A stretch of DNA of 9,969 bases from the NCBI GenBank assembly GCA_002693605.1, contig NZQO01000056.1, forward strand, positions 1 to 9,969, given 5' to 3'. The notes below the pieces were generated by a model. That model was not told the DNA's origin. It made no database searches and was given only the letters and a program-made list of their open reading frames with translations. Below, piece by piece: positions 7,510 to 9,969 of this stretch (positions are counted from its first letter, which is position 1; each line of letters starts with the position of its first letter). Both the position numbers and the translations under genes were made by a program. The stretch is from Flavobacteriaceae bacterium. GTDB taxonomy: Bacteria; Bacteroidota; Bacteroidia; Flavobacteriales; Flavobacteriaceae.

Positions 7510-8382
7510 TTATCCCGCCAGGGCCTCGGCACCACCTACGATCTCGAGGATTTCGCCTGTAATTGCAGCCTGTCGTGCCTTGTTGTATTCCAATGTAAGA
7601 TCGTTCTTCAACTCCTTGGCGTTGTCGGTAGCCTTGTGCATGGCCGTCATACGCGCTCCGTGCTCACTTGCAACGCTATCGCGAATCCCCTTGAACAATT
7701 GCGTTTTTAAGCTCTTCGGAATAAGTTGCTCTACGATTTCGGCCTTGCTCGGTTCAAAAATATAATCTGCGGTCGCGTTCTTGGCTTCCGAAGCATCTAT
7801 TTTTGGGGGAAGAATTGGCAGAAACTGCTCGTTCATTACAATTTGTGTAGCGGCGTTCTTGAACTTATTGTACAGAACGACGATTTTATCATACTCCCCA
7901 TTATCGAACTTCTGCATCAACATCTCCGCAATTTCCGAAACATTCTCGAACGACAGGTCGTCGTAAATGGCGGTATTGTGGTGTACGATGGTTTCGGTTT
8001 TTTTCAGGATATCGTTTCCTTTCTTTCCAATTGTCACAAAATCTACCTGCTTGCCCGCAAAGGTTTCGTGGGCGGTCCTCTTGGCTTCCTTAACAATGTT
8101 ACTGTTAAAGGCACCTGCAAGACCACGATTAGAGGTTATGGCAACGATCAATACCTTGTTTACCTCGCGCTGCTCGGCAAACTTGCTACCGCTGTCAGCA
8201 TCTAGCGTCGCACTTAAATTTTGAAGCAACTCGGTAAGCTTATCGGCATAGGGACGCATTGCGGTAATAGCGTCCTGTGCTTTTTTCAACTTTGCAGCAG
8301 AAACCATTTTCATGGCACTGGTAATTTGCATGGTTGAACCCACAGAGGTGATTCTACTTCGTATTTCTTTTAAGTTAGCCAT
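7510..8382 (-). CDS. atpG: ATP synthase F1 subunit gamma
   Basis: The gamma subunit is the rotating central shaft of F1, coupling proton flow through Fo to ATP synthesis in the alpha3beta3 head. The 290-residue protein has the family's N-terminal helix MANLKEIRSRITSVGSTMQITSAMKMVSAAKLKKAQ, a central Rossmann-like part (VLIVAITSNRGLAGAFNSNI near residues 72-95), and the C-terminal helix ending ARQAAITGEILEIVGGAEAL that pairs with the N-terminal helix to form the shaft. Length and both ends match the family, so it looks intact. It follows atpA after a 78-nt gap and is followed by an intrinsic terminator, making it the last gene of this operon. The beta and epsilon genes do not follow it; in Bacteroidota they commonly lie in a separate locus. 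Confidence 0.98.
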   Translation of the reverse strand: MANLKEIRSRITSVGSTMQITSAMKMVSAAKLKKAQDAITAMRPYADKLTELLQNLSATLDADSGSKFAEQREVNKVLIVAITSNRGLAGAFNSNIVKEAKRTAHETFAGKQVDFVTIGKKGNDILKKTETIVHHNTAIYDDLSFENVSEIAEMLMQKFDNGEYDKIVVLYNKFKNAATQIVMNEQFLPILPPKIDASEAKNATADYIFEPSKAEIVEQLIPKSLKTQLFKGIRDSVASEHGARMTAMHKATDNAKELKNDLTLEYNKARQAAITGEILEIVGGAEALAG

Positions 8383-8411
8383 TGTATCCCAATTGAATTT
8401 GAGCTCTACTA

Positions 8412-8454
8412 TTCCGTTCCTCGGCTCTTTTCAGAAAAAAACCGAGGAACCGAA
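8412..8454 (-). other. Large intercistronic hairpin between atpA and atpG
   Basis: Arms GTTCCTCGG (8416-8424) and CCGAGGAAC (8442-8450) are perfect 9-nt complements. Beyond a C-C mismatch the pairing resumes with TTC (8412-8414) and GAA (8452-8454). Inside the loop a T-rich stretch faces a run of seven A (plus strand), which can extend the stem. The structure starts 6 nt past the atpA stop and ends about 29 nt before the atpG start. On the minus strand no T run follows the second arm, so it is not a standard terminator. It may stabilise or process the mRNA and tune atpG translation; this is inference. Confidence 0.6.
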
Positions 8455-8460
8455 CTTCAT

Positions 8461-9969
<1,509 letters not shown>

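Noticed and set aside
7726..8205. A 159-codon plus-strand frame inside atpG
   Set aside because: It is fully antisense to a highly conserved atpG and its translation has no recognisable domain.

Overview
The window looks like chromosomal DNA from a member of the Bacteroidota, most likely a marine Flavobacteriaceae-type bacterium. This rests on the Bacteroidota-style ATP synthase alpha/gamma pair, the DUF4292 lipoprotein, the lack of Shine-Dalgarno motifs before most starts, a candidate TTTG-N19-TAnnTTTG-like promoter, and the sequence character of the flippase and nucleotidyltransferase. Genus is not resolved. Nearly all of the DNA is coding and nearly all genes lie on the minus strand. I see no mobile element, CRISPR array, tRNA or rRNA.

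Layout, read in the direction of transcription (right to left). (1) Positions 9969-7510 hold the end of an ATP synthase operon: atpA, cut by the window edge at its 5' end, then atpG. A 78-nt gap with a large hairpin separates them, and a strong intrinsic terminator follows atpG (about 7456-7487). (2) Positions 7509-7278 are non-coding apart from that terminator and a weaker nested inverted repeat; they precede a small lipoprotein gene of unknown function (6768-7277). (3) A 132-nt gap (6636-6767) carries a plausible Bacteroidota promoter. (4) Six tightly packed genes follow (6635-318): a 14-TM polysaccharide/lipid flippase, dUTPase (dut), a sugar-phosphate nucleotidyltransferase with a beta-helix tail, a secreted TPR protein, a DUF4292 (LolB-like) lipoprotein, and an EnvC-like coiled-coil protein with a degenerate LytM/M23 domain. 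Their spacings are -4, 12, 21, 3 and 1 nt, so they probably form one operon. (5) The C-terminal part of a TauE/SafE-type membrane permease enters from the left on the plus strand and ends 7 nt from the convergent EnvC-like gene.

The six-gene block reads as a cell-envelope module. The nucleotidyltransferase would make an activated sugar and the flippase would export a lipid-linked glycan. The TPR protein and DUF4292 lipoprotein would act in the periplasm or at the outer membrane, and the EnvC-like protein would regulate peptidoglycan hydrolysis. The dUTPase is the metabolic outlier. I find no clearly new defence, mobile or biosynthetic system here. The points most worth a second look are the degenerate LytM active site, the LolB-like lipoprotein in this context, the uncharacterised lipoprotein beside the atp operon, and the atpA-atpG intercistronic hairpin.
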